Shown here piece after piece: positions 1-7,886 of a stretch of DNA of 64,000 nt. The position numbers and the translations under genes were made by a program. The notes under the pieces are model-generated. The model did not search any database, had not been told where the DNA came from, and was given only the letters and a program-made list of their open reading frames with translations. Within the stretch, counting starts at the first letter, position 1; each line of letters opens with the position of its first letter. The DNA comes from Vibrio salinus (GTDB taxonomy: Bacteria; Pseudomonadota; Gammaproteobacteria; Enterobacterales; Vibrionaceae): NCBI RefSeq assembly GCF_021272385.1, contig NZ_JAJSDZ010000005.1:806001-870000 (forward strand). Direction: 5' to 3'.

Positions 1-105
1 TAAGCCAATATATGTTAATCACTTCATATCAGTTTACTCATGCATCCATATGGAAACAATGAGGAAAATCACTGTAGGACTAGTTACAACTTCCCTCAGA
101 AGATA

Positions 106-558
106 CTACTTTATTACTTTCTGAATAATTGATGAGAGTTCCTTACTCCATTCATCTCGACTTGCTGAAGTCGATTTTTTAAGATACCAATCATGCTGTT
201 TTAATTGAGCTTCAATTGCCATTTTCCATTGATTATCGGATTTATCCGTTTCCAATATCTGTTCAAAAGCAAAAAGCATTTGGGACACAAACCAAGGGTA
301 CTTTTTGTCAGTTTTACCATTTAAAACAATCTCATCTTGGTTTCCATAAGCAAACATCGGATTATCAAAACACAATCTTAGGTACTCTTGATAGGCAGCA
401 TATGCAGTAGCTCTTCGCGATTCTTTTCTACCTGATAGCAATTGAATAATGGTAAACACTAAAGCGATAACAGCAATTACAGCCATAATGATATCAGCTC
501 GAGAGTTCCAAAATTCAAATGTAAAAAACTGAGCGATACTTGTATCTAGACACGTCAT
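106..558 (-). CDS. Small single-pass membrane protein coupled to the RT gene
   Basis: A 150-residue protein with one hydrophobic helix at about residues 24-44 (IIMAVIAVIALVFTIIQLL) and a charged cytoplasmic domain of about 100 residues rich in aromatic and acidic residues. No signal peptide and no recognised catalytic motif. Its ATG lies in an ATGA overlap with the stop codon of the reverse transcriptase gene (555-558), so the two are almost certainly one transcript and translationally coupled. From memory, type 1 defence-associated RT systems can include a small membrane partner; assignment as that partner is inference from position and topology. It could act as a membrane effector or anchor. 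Confidence 0.75.
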   Translation of the reverse strand: MTCLDTSIAQFFTFEFWNSRADIIMAVIAVIALVFTIIQLLSGRKESRRATAYAAYQEYLRLCFDNPMFAYGNQDEIVLNGKTDKKYPWFVSQMLFAFEQILETDKSDNQWKMAIEAQLKQHDWYLKKSTSASRDEWSKELSSIIQKVIK

Positions 559-3500
559 TTAAGGTTACCTGCTGGGGGAGTTTTAACTTTTTTATCAGAT
601 CTAAGAGACAATCCGCACTCTCTAAAATCAAACATATTCATTTGAAAGCTAGAAATTGCGACCTGATGTGAACCATGTGTATGGGTGATTAACTTATCAA
701 ATTTTTCTTTATAAGGGGCTTTAGCCACAGAGCCGCCATACTCTCCACTATTAACTAGAACAACATATTGATACATATGATAAAACAAAGCATCAACCAT
801 ACTATCAAATGTCCCTACATCTTTATTCATAGCAGAAACGATATAGGCATGGGATTTGTCCTTCAGATCCGCACTTAACTTAATATCCGTTGCGTCATAA
901 CAGATGGACCCTGTCAATTTAAATCCTTCCTGATTTTCAAACGCGGGGTGGATCAATTCCACGATTAACTGATATGGCCTCCAAGGAGTAATTTTACTTA
1001 GTTCGCCAACAGTCATATTCTGCTTACCTTGTAAACGTTTAATAAAACGCCGACCAGAAGAGCTCTTATTAGGAATAATCCAAATCGCCGCATTATTTAA
1101 TTCTCGAGCATTTTTAATATGGCTGAAGCCAATACCAGCAAAAATAATAGCGCCCGTTTTGTCGGATAATCGTTCAAGAATATCTAAATCATCTGGTGAA
1201 ACAGATAACTCCGGCCATACAATAAGATCGACCATACCTTTAAGCTTTGGTTTAACATTAACACTATCTAAACTTGCGATGTTATGTAGTATTAATTCGG
1301 ATACCGAGGCGATATGACGCCTATGTTTCGCTCGATATTTTGGATCGTTTAATTCAAAGCCGTAAGTATCAAAATCATTATCTAGCGGTAACAATGTCTG
1401 AACCATTACAACATTTAAATGACTTTTATCTTTGGGCCAGCCTAACTGAACTTTTTCTGTATATGTAGGGATATTTGATAATCCACAAAATGCATTTGAC
1501 TGAACTTCAGTTCGTTGGTTGATACATTTTTCCAGCTCATCCAAGTCCCATAACTTTGGCCAGGAATATAAATCACCATTACTCTTTACGCCTGGCCATT
1601 GAAGAAGTTTAAACAGTAGAGAAGACAACCAATCGCTCATTGGGGCTTTAGAATCGCCAAAGGCCTCGGGTGAATGCATCATTCCAACTTGTCTTTTAAG
1701 CATGTTGGATTTTATTCCGTAATACGCAGAACGATCGTTTTGGTTAAACCTTGATCGACTCCAGTCCACTGAACCTAAGAGACAACTTCGAATAAACATC
1801 CCCATGAAATATAAAGGCTTATGTTCATCAGTTAGCCAATCTGGCGGATTATGAAGTAACTCATCTTCTTTCAAATATTTTAAGGTTATGGACAAATCAC
1901 AATTTGAATTGAGTTGTAATAAGTCATTCCAATTTGAACAACTAATAGAAGAGTTCTTTATATCAATCGGGGCAATAAAATTGTTCTTATCAAGATCTAC
2001 AAAAACTGACTGCAGTAACTTCAAAATACCATTTTCATGTTTGAAAGGATTATCATCAGTTCTAAGGACTGACAATAAAGAAATCGTTTTGTTATCGTAG
2101 TTTGATAAATTCCCCTTAACCTTTGAATAATCATTCAAGCCAAGATATTCAGCAAACTCGTAAGCTACGCTCGTCCACTTCATATTCAATTTTTTGGCTG
2201 AAAAATACAAAATTTCAAATAGTTCGGGATTGGCAAGCATGATGCCTTTACATATATCTTTAAGATCTCCCCTCCGGAGCGATCTTACTTTTCTTAACGT
2301 CCGACGAGTCAAACTTTTAGGTCTCGGTTTCACAGGGCGAACATCAAGAGAATAAATAGCTTCGAATGCGCAAGAAATAGAAAGATTCACTTTTGCTTTA
2401 TCGCGTGATAACTGATTAGCCAAAATAACAGCAGTAGTAAAAACTTTCGGTTTTATGTTTAAATTTACTTTTCGGAACCCATTAAATAACTGAGATATTA
2501 AATCAAACGGCTCTCTATTAACTGGTTCCTTATGAATAGAATCATTACGAACAAGACAAAAGAACAGGACTTGCTCTTTCAATGCTTCACTTAAATTATC
2601 AAGTTCTGAAAGTTCACCACTTGCGTAATTCTCTAAATAAGCAAAATAGCTATCAGGATCGGAATGAGCTGGAAAAGCCCACCGATCTTTTGTATGAATA
2701 ACTGTTGCAGAATGCCGTAGAATTTCACTAATACAATATTCAGCAAAAACTTTTAAAACTTTACTTTCTTGTTGTCGGACACCTTCTAAACTCTGCAATA
2801 CAGGCCTTAAAAGATTTATATGGGGAAACAACTCCAAGCCCTTTTTAAGTAAAAGAATCAGCGAGGGATCTTTTGTCCAATTAGCAATTAGCTTTCTAGC
2901 CATTCGCTCTTGTAAATAATCCCATGGACCGGGTATCGGCTCACCTGAATCATTTACATCTTGCGAAATCATGTTACGTTTCCGACGAAGCAATAAATGT
3001 ATTTTGTTCGCAGTAAAACGAAGAAGCGTGTCTTTCCGCACATCATTAAAAGTTTTATCAATACAAGCAAGTTCACCAATAAAACCTTGCTCATTTTCCA
3101 ATTCATCCAAACTTCGAATGTCCAGATTATCAGCAAGTTCGATTAACCCTTCAAGGTGACCGAGCTGTTCATCCATTTCATGTAAAGGCATAGGTCCACT
3201 CAACTTACCTTGAATATCAGCCAGTTTTGCAGACACGGCTCCTTCTTTTGAGCTAAATACTTTTACTTTTGTTTTTTTATCTTGAAGGGTTAACCCTAAG
3301 TTATCCTCATCAATGAATTCTTCAATTATAGAGCGAACAATCCGAGTGATGTTTTCTTTGGCATCTGGACCTTTGCCCGATTTAACAATCAACCTTAAAT
3401 CATCGACATAACGGCAAGCATCAATTAAAACAACGCTACCATCTTCATCTAATGCATCTCCGATTAATTTAGATAGTTTTTTATCGAACTCAAGCAAATA

Positions 3501-4436
3501 TATATTCGCAAAAAATCCACCAGCAACTAACCCTTGAGGAATACCTTTCTTTTGTTTCAACGCCTCAACATGTTCATTTTTACAAACATCTTTATAAAGT
3601 GCTCTAGACTTGGGAGTCCAATTCCAACGTTCAAATTTTTCCAAAATATCTTGAAGACACTCATCAGGTTCTTCGTTAGTGATTTGTAGAATTAAATCAC
3701 TAATTTTTTCGGTCAATTTAGTTTTATTTACCAAATCATAAAATTTTGAAAAATCTAATTGGACCTCATAAATCTCTTCATCGTTTGTTTTTACCTTTTT
3801 AGCCTCTCGCCCAAAATAGATAGGCCGAGCTAAAAACTGTTGGTAATCCTGAAAATATTTACTGTAGGTATTGCTATTGCCCCATGAATATTCGGCTTGT
3901 GAATCAACATATTTACAATGAAGTCGATTCCCGTAATTAATAACTCCTTTTTCATGCACTTCTTCGAATTTTACTGAGGGATCGCCTTGTACTGTTTCGA
4001 CCTTATCAGCAAGAAGCATCATCAATGCCGTAAAAACGGTTTGATCATCTATTGAAATATGAGCCAAGGGGCGCATAGGCTGAATGGGATAGTCACTTTT
4101 ATCTGACTCGGCATCACTATCCTTTGGTCTCCATATCAAGGAAGGTGGTTCATCGAAATAACCTTCCTCTTTTTCGAAAAACCAAGGATGTGATTTAGGG
4201 GCCGGAATCAATGTTAGAGAGGATAATCTCAAACTTTTATCTTGCAATTTATTGCTAAGTTGCTCAATTCTCACTTCCAATTCAATAGCAGATTGATCTA
4301 AATCTAAAAAATCCACATACCAGCTGGTGGTTCGAATATATTGATGGGCCTTTTTCCAAGCATTGATGAGAATAACTTCATCGGTAAGATAAGTTTCTGT
4401 CGGTAATAACTTGTTATATTTTTTATGGAGCAACAT
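555..4436 (-). CDS. Defence-associated reverse transcriptase-nitrilase fusion (UG1 / DRT type 1-like)
   Basis: A 1293-residue protein. The N-terminal half holds a reverse transcriptase: motif A LDFSKFYD with Asp228, a PQG block (IPQGLVAGG) and the YVDD box at residues 343-346, so the catalytic aspartates are intact. A long helical middle region follows. The last 240 residues form a carbon-nitrogen hydrolase domain: WPELS with Glu1076, a basic FIKRLQGK segment as the probable Lys site, and SICYDA with Cys1179, so the Glu-Lys-Cys triad looks complete. This RT plus C-terminal nitrilase arrangement is the hallmark of UG1 reverse transcriptases, known as antiphage DRT type 1. There are no group II intron maturase or retron msr/msd features. 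First gene of a two-gene operon. The substrate of the nitrilase domain is not known to me. Confidence 0.88.
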   Translation of the reverse strand: MLLHKKYNKLLPTETYLTDEVILINAWKKAHQYIRTTSWYVDFLDLDQSAIELEVRIEQLSNKLQDKSLRLSSLTLIPAPKSHPWFFEKEEGYFDEPPSLIWRPKDSDAESDKSDYPIQPMRPLAHISIDDQTVFTALMMLLADKVETVQGDPSVKFEEVHEKGVINYGNRLHCKYVDSQAEYSWGNSNTYSKYFQDYQQFLARPIYFGREAKKVKTNDEEIYEVQLDFSKFYDLVNKTKLTEKISDLILQITNEEPDECLQDILEKFERWNWTPKSRALYKDVCKNEHVEALKQKKGIPQGLVAGGFFANIYLLEFDKKLSKLIGDALDEDGSVVLIDACRYVDDLRLIVKSGKGPDAKENITRIVRSIIEEFIDEDNLGLTLQDKKTKVKVFSSKEGAVSAKLADIQGKLSGPMPLHEMDEQLGHLEGLIELADNLDIRSLDELENEQGFIGELACIDKTFNDVRKDTLLRFTANKIHLLLRRKRNMISQDVNDSGEPIPGPWDYLQERMARKLIANWTKDPSLILLLKKGLELFPHINLLRPVLQSLEGVRQQESKVLKVFAEYCISEILRHSATVIHTKDRWAFPAHSDPDSYFAYLENYASGELSELDNLSEALKEQVLFFCLVRNDSIHKEPVNREPFDLISQLFNGFRKVNLNIKPKVFTTAVILANQLSRDKAKVNLSISCAFEAIYSLDVRPVKPRPKSLTRRTLRKVRSLRRGDLKDICKGIMLANPELFEILYFSAKKLNMKWTSVAYEFAEYLGLNDYSKVKGNLSNYDNKTISLLSVLRTDDNPFKHENGILKLLQSVFVDLDKNNFIAPIDIKNSSISCSNWNDLLQLNSNCDLSITLKYLKEDELLHNPPDWLTDEHKPLYFMGMFIRSCLLGSVDWSRSRFNQNDRSAYYGIKSNMLKRQVGMMHSPEAFGDSKAPMSDWLSSLLFKLLQWPGVKSNGDLYSWPKLWDLDELEKCINQRTEVQSNAFCGLSNIPTYTEKVQLGWPKDKSHLNVVMVQTLLPLDNDFDTYGFELNDPKYRAKHRRHIASVSELILHNIASLDSVNVKPKLKGMVDLIVWPELSVSPDDLDILERLSDKTGAIIFAGIGFSHIKNARELNNAAIWIIPNKSSSGRRFIKRLQGKQNMTVGELSKITPWRPYQLIVELIHPAFENQEGFKLTGSICYDATDIKLSADLKDKSHAYIVSAMNKDVGTFDSMVDALFYHMYQYVVLVNSGEYGGSVAKAPYKEKFDKLITHTHGSHQVAISSFQMNMFDFRECGLSLRSDKKVKTPPAGNLK

Positions 4437-4518
4437 TGTATTGACGCAGGCTAATGTGATTCTTTTTATGTTACCTTACTTATAGCATCAATATGAATAT
4501 TAACTAACTCAAAAAGCT

Positions 4519-4565
4519 ATCACAAGATATCACTCATCATCACAGTTTTATCACTCTCCTATCAC
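4519..4565. promoter_or_regulatory. Five helically phased ATCAC repeats
   Basis: ATCAC occurs at 4519, 4529, 4539, 4550 and 4561, so start-to-start spacing is 10, 10, 11 and 11 bp and all copies face the same side of the helix. The preceding base is T in four of the five. The array lies 83 bp upstream of the RT start (minus strand) and 60 bp upstream of the first small gene (plus strand), in the divergent promoter region. It looks like a cooperative regulator-binding array; the HTH protein encoded at 4973 is the obvious candidate. The binding function is inferred. Confidence 0.55.
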
Positions 4566-4624
4566 TTCGCTACTCAGATCAGCTTAGCTAACATAGACAT
4601 ATCAACTAACGATGAGGAATTAAC

Positions 4625-4768
4625 ATGGCTAACAACAATCACAAAGCAGATCAATCAAACGACAACAAAGGCACATCAGGAACTAATAAAACATATCAAA
4701 AAGTATTGGATAACCGCAGTGAACAACTCAATCCAAAAAGTCCTAAATACAACGGCAAGAACAAATAG
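4625..4768 (+). CDS. 47-residue hydrophilic protein of unknown function
   Basis: ATG preceded by a good ribosome binding site (GAGGAA, 6 bp spacer). The product is rich in Asn, Lys, Gln and Ser, with a KGTSGTNKTY segment in the middle and a C-terminal LNPKSPKY motif. No membrane segment, no cysteine, probably disordered. The next gene follows after 9 bp and shares an NP-x-x-x-Y-like motif, suggesting a functional pair. Similar tiny Asn-rich proteins occur in Vibrio and related genomes from memory, but I know of no function. Confidence 0.6.
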   Translation: MANNNHKADQSNDNKGTSGTNKTYQKVLDNRSEQLNPKSPKYNGKNK

Positions 4769-4777
4769 GAGAACTCT

Positions 4778-4912
4778 ATGAACCCTTCAGAAATGAGCCA
4801 AGATGAACTAGACCTTTGGTCTGATATTAACAATCCCAATAATGATGCAGATATGGATGATTGGGCCGATGGTCATAATCCCAATAATGATGATTATTTA
4901 GGTGATGACTAA
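4778..4912 (+). CDS. 44-residue acidic repeat protein
   Basis: Starts 9 bp after the previous stop, with AGGAG overlapping that stop codon as ribosome binding site. The protein is strongly acidic and contains two imperfect repeats of the form W-[SA]-D-x-x-NPNND (residues 14-23 and 29-38). A related NP-x-x-x-Y element ends the upstream protein. Reading frame, SD sequence and internal repeats all support a real gene. No function is recognised. The acidic product beside a basic one could form a complex. Confidence 0.6.
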   Translation: MNPSEMSQDELDLWSDINNPNNDADMDDWADGHNPNNDDYLGDD

Positions 4913-4920
4913 AAAGATAT

Positions 4921-4952
4921 ATGATGGTGGAATAATTCTTCCCCACCATCAT
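4921..4952 (+). terminator. Hairpin after the small gene pair
   Basis: A perfect 10-bp stem, ATGATGGTGG pairing with CCACCATCAT, begins 8 bp after the stop of the acidic gene and is followed by only TTT. It could be a weak terminator or attenuator, or an operator for the HTH gene whose start is 20 bp downstream. Confidence 0.45.
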
Positions 4953-4972
4953 TTAAAAAAAACATAAACTTT

Positions 4973-5692
4973 ATGAATAAAGAAGAAAAAAAATATCCGT
5001 TCACTAAGCGACTAGTAAATATAGCAATTGAAAACGGGTACACTAATAAAGATATTGCTAATGTCTCAAGAATAAGTAAAAATTCAATAGCTCAAGTTAG
5101 CAAATGGAGACATGGGGAATCTTTAGCTAAAGAGACCCAAATGGCCCACCTTATCAAAGAATTTGGACATCTTCTTAAACGTCAAACCGAACATCTATTT
5201 TATATATTTGATGAGAAATCAGAAAGAGAACTGGAACATTCCCCAAAATTTTTCATGGCATCAGGCGAAAGATTACTCAGTCAAACACTGGTTAAAAACA
5301 TTTTTGTAAATGGAAGACCTTCCAATATTTCTCTATTTCGCATAATCATCTTATGTATGGATAATAGTTTTCAACTAATTGTTCAAGTTCGCAGAGGATT
5401 ACAAAAAATACAGACTAACAATCAGTATCATTTCCGTAACATTAGCGAATTAGCCCACAGTAACATCGAAGATGCAATGTGGATTGTGATAGCAAACTAC
5501 AACAAATTATCTTTAGGTGAACTACTCAACCAAGTTGATGAATTTGCAGATAAGCTAGAACAGAAGCAACTATGCCCAGACATCGAGCCCACTGAAGGAA
5601 TTAATTTAAAATTTAATGTTCGTCAGAGGTTGCTAAAAAATGGATATAAACCATTAGATATAAAAGAACTTCCACAAATCTCGTTAACTTAG
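4973..5692 (+). CDS. Helix-turn-helix protein, island-borne regulator candidate
   Basis: A 239-residue protein. Residues about 10-50 look like a helix-turn-helix: NGYTNKDIANVSRISKNSI followed by a likely recognition helix around SKWRHGES. The remaining 190 residues are mixed alpha/beta with no motif I recognise and no membrane segment. No clear Shine-Dalgarno precedes the ATG. It lies downstream of the two small genes and faces away from the RT operon. It is the only evident DNA-binding protein in the island end, so it is the best candidate for binding the phased ATCAC array. A toxin or effector role for the C-terminal part cannot be excluded. Confidence 0.65.
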   Translation: MNKEEKKYPFTKRLVNIAIENGYTNKDIANVSRISKNSIAQVSKWRHGESLAKETQMAHLIKEFGHLLKRQTEHLFYIFDEKSERELEHSPKFFMASGERLLSQTLVKNIFVNGRPSNISLFRIIILCMDNSFQLIVQVRRGLQKIQTNNQYHFRNISELAHSNIEDAMWIVIANYNKLSLGELLNQVDEFADKLEQKQLCPDIEPTEGINLKFNVRQRLLKNGYKPLDIKELPQISLT

Positions 5693-5953
5693 CTTACATT
5701 GACTCACAACTTAATTCGGGCATAATAATTTTTAACCCATCATAGGAGAATTATCTCCAAATTTGAGCTGAAAAAACCGGCTTAGTGTATGTGTTTTCAT
5801 CTTTATATGATGACACCAGTCCTCAGACCTAATCAATTATGTCTCGGACTCGTGACCACACAAACTTCGGAGCTTATCTGTTCGCCACTGGCTAGATGAA
5901 AGGGACCACTCAAGTAATCGAACAAACAGTAAGCATCAAGGGCAAGGGGTGGG

Positions 5954-5996
5954 AAAAGCCGGACCATTATTCTTTAGGATTAATCGTCCGGCTTTT
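5954..5996 (+). terminator. 11-bp stem hairpin ending in TTTT
   Basis: AAAAGCCGGAC (5954-5964) pairs perfectly with GTCCGGCTTTT (5986-5996) across a 21-nt AT-rich loop. Shape and A/T tails fit a bidirectional intrinsic terminator. The nearest coding end on the plus strand is 260 bp upstream, which hints at a noncoding transcript in between. Confidence 0.5.
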
Positions 5997-6058
5997 AACC
6001 TTCTTGGCGACCAATTTCACATAAATAAAATTTTCTTAAAATCGCCTAGCGGTGTTTT

Positions 6059-6080
6059 TTAGTACCAATATTAGTACCAA
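6059..6080. repeat. TTAGTACCAA direct repeat
   Basis: Two copies of TTAGTACCAA, at 6059-6068 and 6071-6080, spaced 12 bp apart. Similar AGTACC repeats often flank integrase attachment sites in islands, where they may be arm-type sites; that role is inferred here. Confidence 0.4.
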
Positions 6081-6134
6081 GATGGTTACCTGAATTATAG
6101 TTTATTTATAATTTTCATAGAATTAAAACTCCAA

Positions 6135-6156
6135 TTCAGATGCCCCCAGCCCACCA
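6135..6156 (+). other. Degenerate tRNA/tmRNA 3'-end-like sequence, probable island att site
   Basis: The stretch starts TTCAGAT, continues with a C-rich run and ends CAGCCCACCA. It resembles the T-loop, acceptor and CCA end of tmRNA (whose usual end is CAGCTCCACCA) but has lost a base and has no matching 5' half here. A terminator follows 12 bp later, as expected for the original RNA gene end. Interpreted as an attR-type boundary of the island to the left; the matching attL would lie left of the window. Confidence 0.4.
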
Positions 6157-6167
6157 ATTCTAAGTTT

Positions 6168-6192
6168 AAAGACGTCCTAGGGCGTCTTTTTT
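6168..6192 (+). terminator. Intrinsic terminator
   Basis: AAAGACGTCC / GGGCGTCTTT stem (one wobble pair) with a run of T, directly downstream of the att-like sequence. Probably the native terminator of the RNA gene used as integration target. Confidence 0.7.
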
Positions 6193-6346
6193 CTTGCCTA
6201 AGATAAAATAAAATCAATAAGTTACATTCCAATAAGGTATTTTAAAGACCAAATTAGATTTGCAAAATCCAGCAATTTTAGGAACACTGATAGAAATACA
6301 ACTACTTATTACTCTATTCATGTAGTTCATCAAAAAACAATTGTTA

Positions 6347-6997
6347 CTACAAGCCCAGTAGAAATGAAGGATCCGGGCAATTGGAAAACAGTTTCACCTG
6401 TTCCTTTTCGCTGGCAGCACCATAGAAATCGCCCTTCAACCCATACATATCACGTATGACCTGAATGTGCAGATGAGGAGGCCAGCCTCCATTTACTGTT
6501 CTGTCGCCAATGCGAGCAAATTCCTGTCCCCGAAAGATAACCTGACCTTCTTGTAACCCTTCTAGTGAATCAAGCGATAAATGACCATAGAGCGAGTAAA
6601 ATTCATTGTCATCAACGGTGTGTTTTAGAATGATTGTCGGACCATAATCGAAGGGTAGGTCATTGAAAGCAAAACTATGGACAACACCTTCAAGTGGTGC
6701 ATAAACAGGTGTACCTGCTGCTACCCAAAGATCAATACCAAGATGGCGATCCCTTACCTCAGATGCCGGAAGTGCCGAAAAGTGGGATGCATTACGGTAG
6801 GTTGCTCTTTTTTCCCGATAACCACCAATTGCAACGGTACAGGATTCGTTGAAATGTGAGCAAACAAAATTGTCCAGATAATCTGGCTCACAAGTTCTGT
6901 CAAAATTCAGGTTAGGGTTGCTCTCGGAAAGATCGATTGGAACCCAGTGTTCTTTAGGGTGAGCGTTGCCAAAAATAGGGAAGTACTTATCTGTCAT
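6347..6997 (-). CDS. M23-family (LytM-like) peptidase homologue, apparently cytosolic
   Basis: A 216-residue protein with the full M23 zinc signature in the C-terminal two thirds: HLGIDLW (H-x3-D), SLYGHLS and PPHLHIQ (H-x-H). M23 enzymes normally cut peptidoglycan cross-bridges in the periplasm, but this one has neither signal peptide nor membrane anchor; its N-terminus is polar and starts MTDKYFPIFG. A good SD (AAGGA) precedes the ATG. The ATG overlaps the stop of a small upstream ORF (TAATG). Cytosolic M23-like domains of this kind also occur in fusions with PLP-dependent aminotransferases and kinases, so a non-peptidoglycan substrate is possible. Confidence 0.8.
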   Translation of the reverse strand: MTDKYFPIFGNAHPKEHWVPIDLSESNPNLNFDRTCEPDYLDNFVCSHFNESCTVAIGGYREKRATYRNASHFSALPASEVRDRHLGIDLWVAAGTPVYAPLEGVVHSFAFNDLPFDYGPTIILKHTVDDNEFYSLYGHLSLDSLEGLQEGQVIFRGQEFARIGDRTVNGGWPPHLHIQVIRDMYGLKGDFYGAASEKEQVKLFSNCPDPSFLLGL

Positions 6998-7134
6998 TAC
7001 ACGATCCTTGTGCTAAGACGACTATAATTAAAATTCGTTCTACCATCATTGTAACCCGTTGAAAAGAGCCAATGATCAGAAAGTGTCTCACAAACCGAAG
7101 CTAACTTCTTTTCAATCTGTCCTGACCGAAACAT
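6997..7134 (-). CDS. 45-residue ORF coupled to the M23 gene
   Basis: ATG at 7134 is preceded by a strong SD (AGAGGGTGAA then ATG). The frame stays open to a TAA that overlaps the M23 start codon as TAATG. The product (starts MFRSGQIEKK, ends RLSTRIV) is hydrophilic and has no motif I recognise. It may be a genuine leader or partner protein, or the remnant C-terminus of a larger gene, since the frame stays open for several codons before the ATG. Confidence 0.4.
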   Translation of the reverse strand: MFRSGQIEKKLASVCETLSDHWLFSTGYNDGRTNFNYSRLSTRIV

Positions 7135-7254
7135 TTCACCCTCTTTCTGGCCTATAGAATAGCGTCTCTTTGTTGACCAAATTTATCTGTTAATCCATTA
7201 TGCCATTAATGGAGTGGTAAGAAATCTCAATCAGTAGTCATTTGAAGGATAAAA

Positions 7255-7740
7255 ATGCCAGTAAAATTAGTGAATGAAACAACATGGCCCGGCATACTCA
7301 AGGTTCAGTCTGAAGTTTATTTACAGATAGAACCAGAAAGTAATGATGTACTGAAAAGCAAATGGTATCAATCACCAGATTGCTGTTTTGTCTATCAGGA
7401 AGATGATGATGTCTTAGGATATTTATTGGCACACTCCTGGAATAAGGAAACCCCTCCCGAATTATTCCAGCCTTTACCGGAAGAATCTGATATATCAGGC
7501 TCTATATTGTTTTTACATGACTTAGCCATTTCAAATCAAATATCGGGGAAAGGCATCGGCGCTCAAATGGTCAGCCATTTATTAAACGTTGCAGTAGAAC
7601 TTAAATTTGAACAAATCAGGCTTGTTGCTGTTCAGGATTCTTCATTATTTTGGAAAAAGATGGGCTTTACCGAAATTACTAATAAGAATGTCTCTCCTAC
7701 ATATGGTGATGGAGCAAAGATGATGGGATGCATTCTCTGA
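7255..7740 (+). CDS. GNAT family N-acetyltransferase
   Basis: A 161-residue protein with the GNAT fold: N-terminal strand-helix pair, a central LHDLAISNQISGKGIGAQM segment carrying the acetyl-CoA pyrophosphate-binding motif (Q/R-x-x-G-x-G/A form), and a C-terminal FWKKMGFTEI element. Uses acetyl-CoA to acylate an amine; the substrate cannot be read from the sequence. Monocistronic, with a GAAGG ribosome site 7 bp before the ATG. A MITE lies about 150 bp downstream. Confidence 0.8.
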   Translation: MPVKLVNETTWPGILKVQSEVYLQIEPESNDVLKSKWYQSPDCCFVYQEDDDVLGYLLAHSWNKETPPELFQPLPEESDISGSILFLHDLAISNQISGKGIGAQMVSHLLNVAVELKFEQIRLVAVQDSSLFWKKMGFTEITNKNVSPTYGDGAKMMGCIL

Positions 7741-7886
7741 TTTCATTCCTTCATCACCCGTAAGTAACTTATCTTTAATCTGAGTCCGTAACCCGACACA
7801 AGTTGGATCATAGTCCTGCCGGTGATGCGAGTATTGGTACACAGTAAATGGCTTTAAGTTTATAAACATTCGATTAAACGTTATTA

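Larger units (their letters stand above)
5693..6346. other. Noncoding island end; possible structured RNA
   Basis: No convincing ORF in 654 bp. From about 5800 to 6000 the base composition is noticeably higher in GC than the flanks, with several short complementary segments and a terminator-like hairpin at the end. After that come AGTACC direct repeats, an att-like sequence and a second terminator. A small RNA transcribed rightward and ending near 5996 is possible but unproven. Confidence 0.4.

Noticed and set aside
555..4436. Retron or group II intron RT
   Set aside because: No msr/msd inverted repeats next to the gene, no maturase or endonuclease domain; C-terminal nitrilase domain points to UG1.
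4519..4565. ATCAC iterons as a plasmid-type replication origin
   Set aside because: No Rep gene, DnaA box or AT-rich unwinding pattern next to them; promoter position fits regulation better.
6135..6156. A complete tRNA or tmRNA gene
   Set aside because: Only a degraded 3' end is seen; T-loop is not canonical and no 5' half pairs with it.
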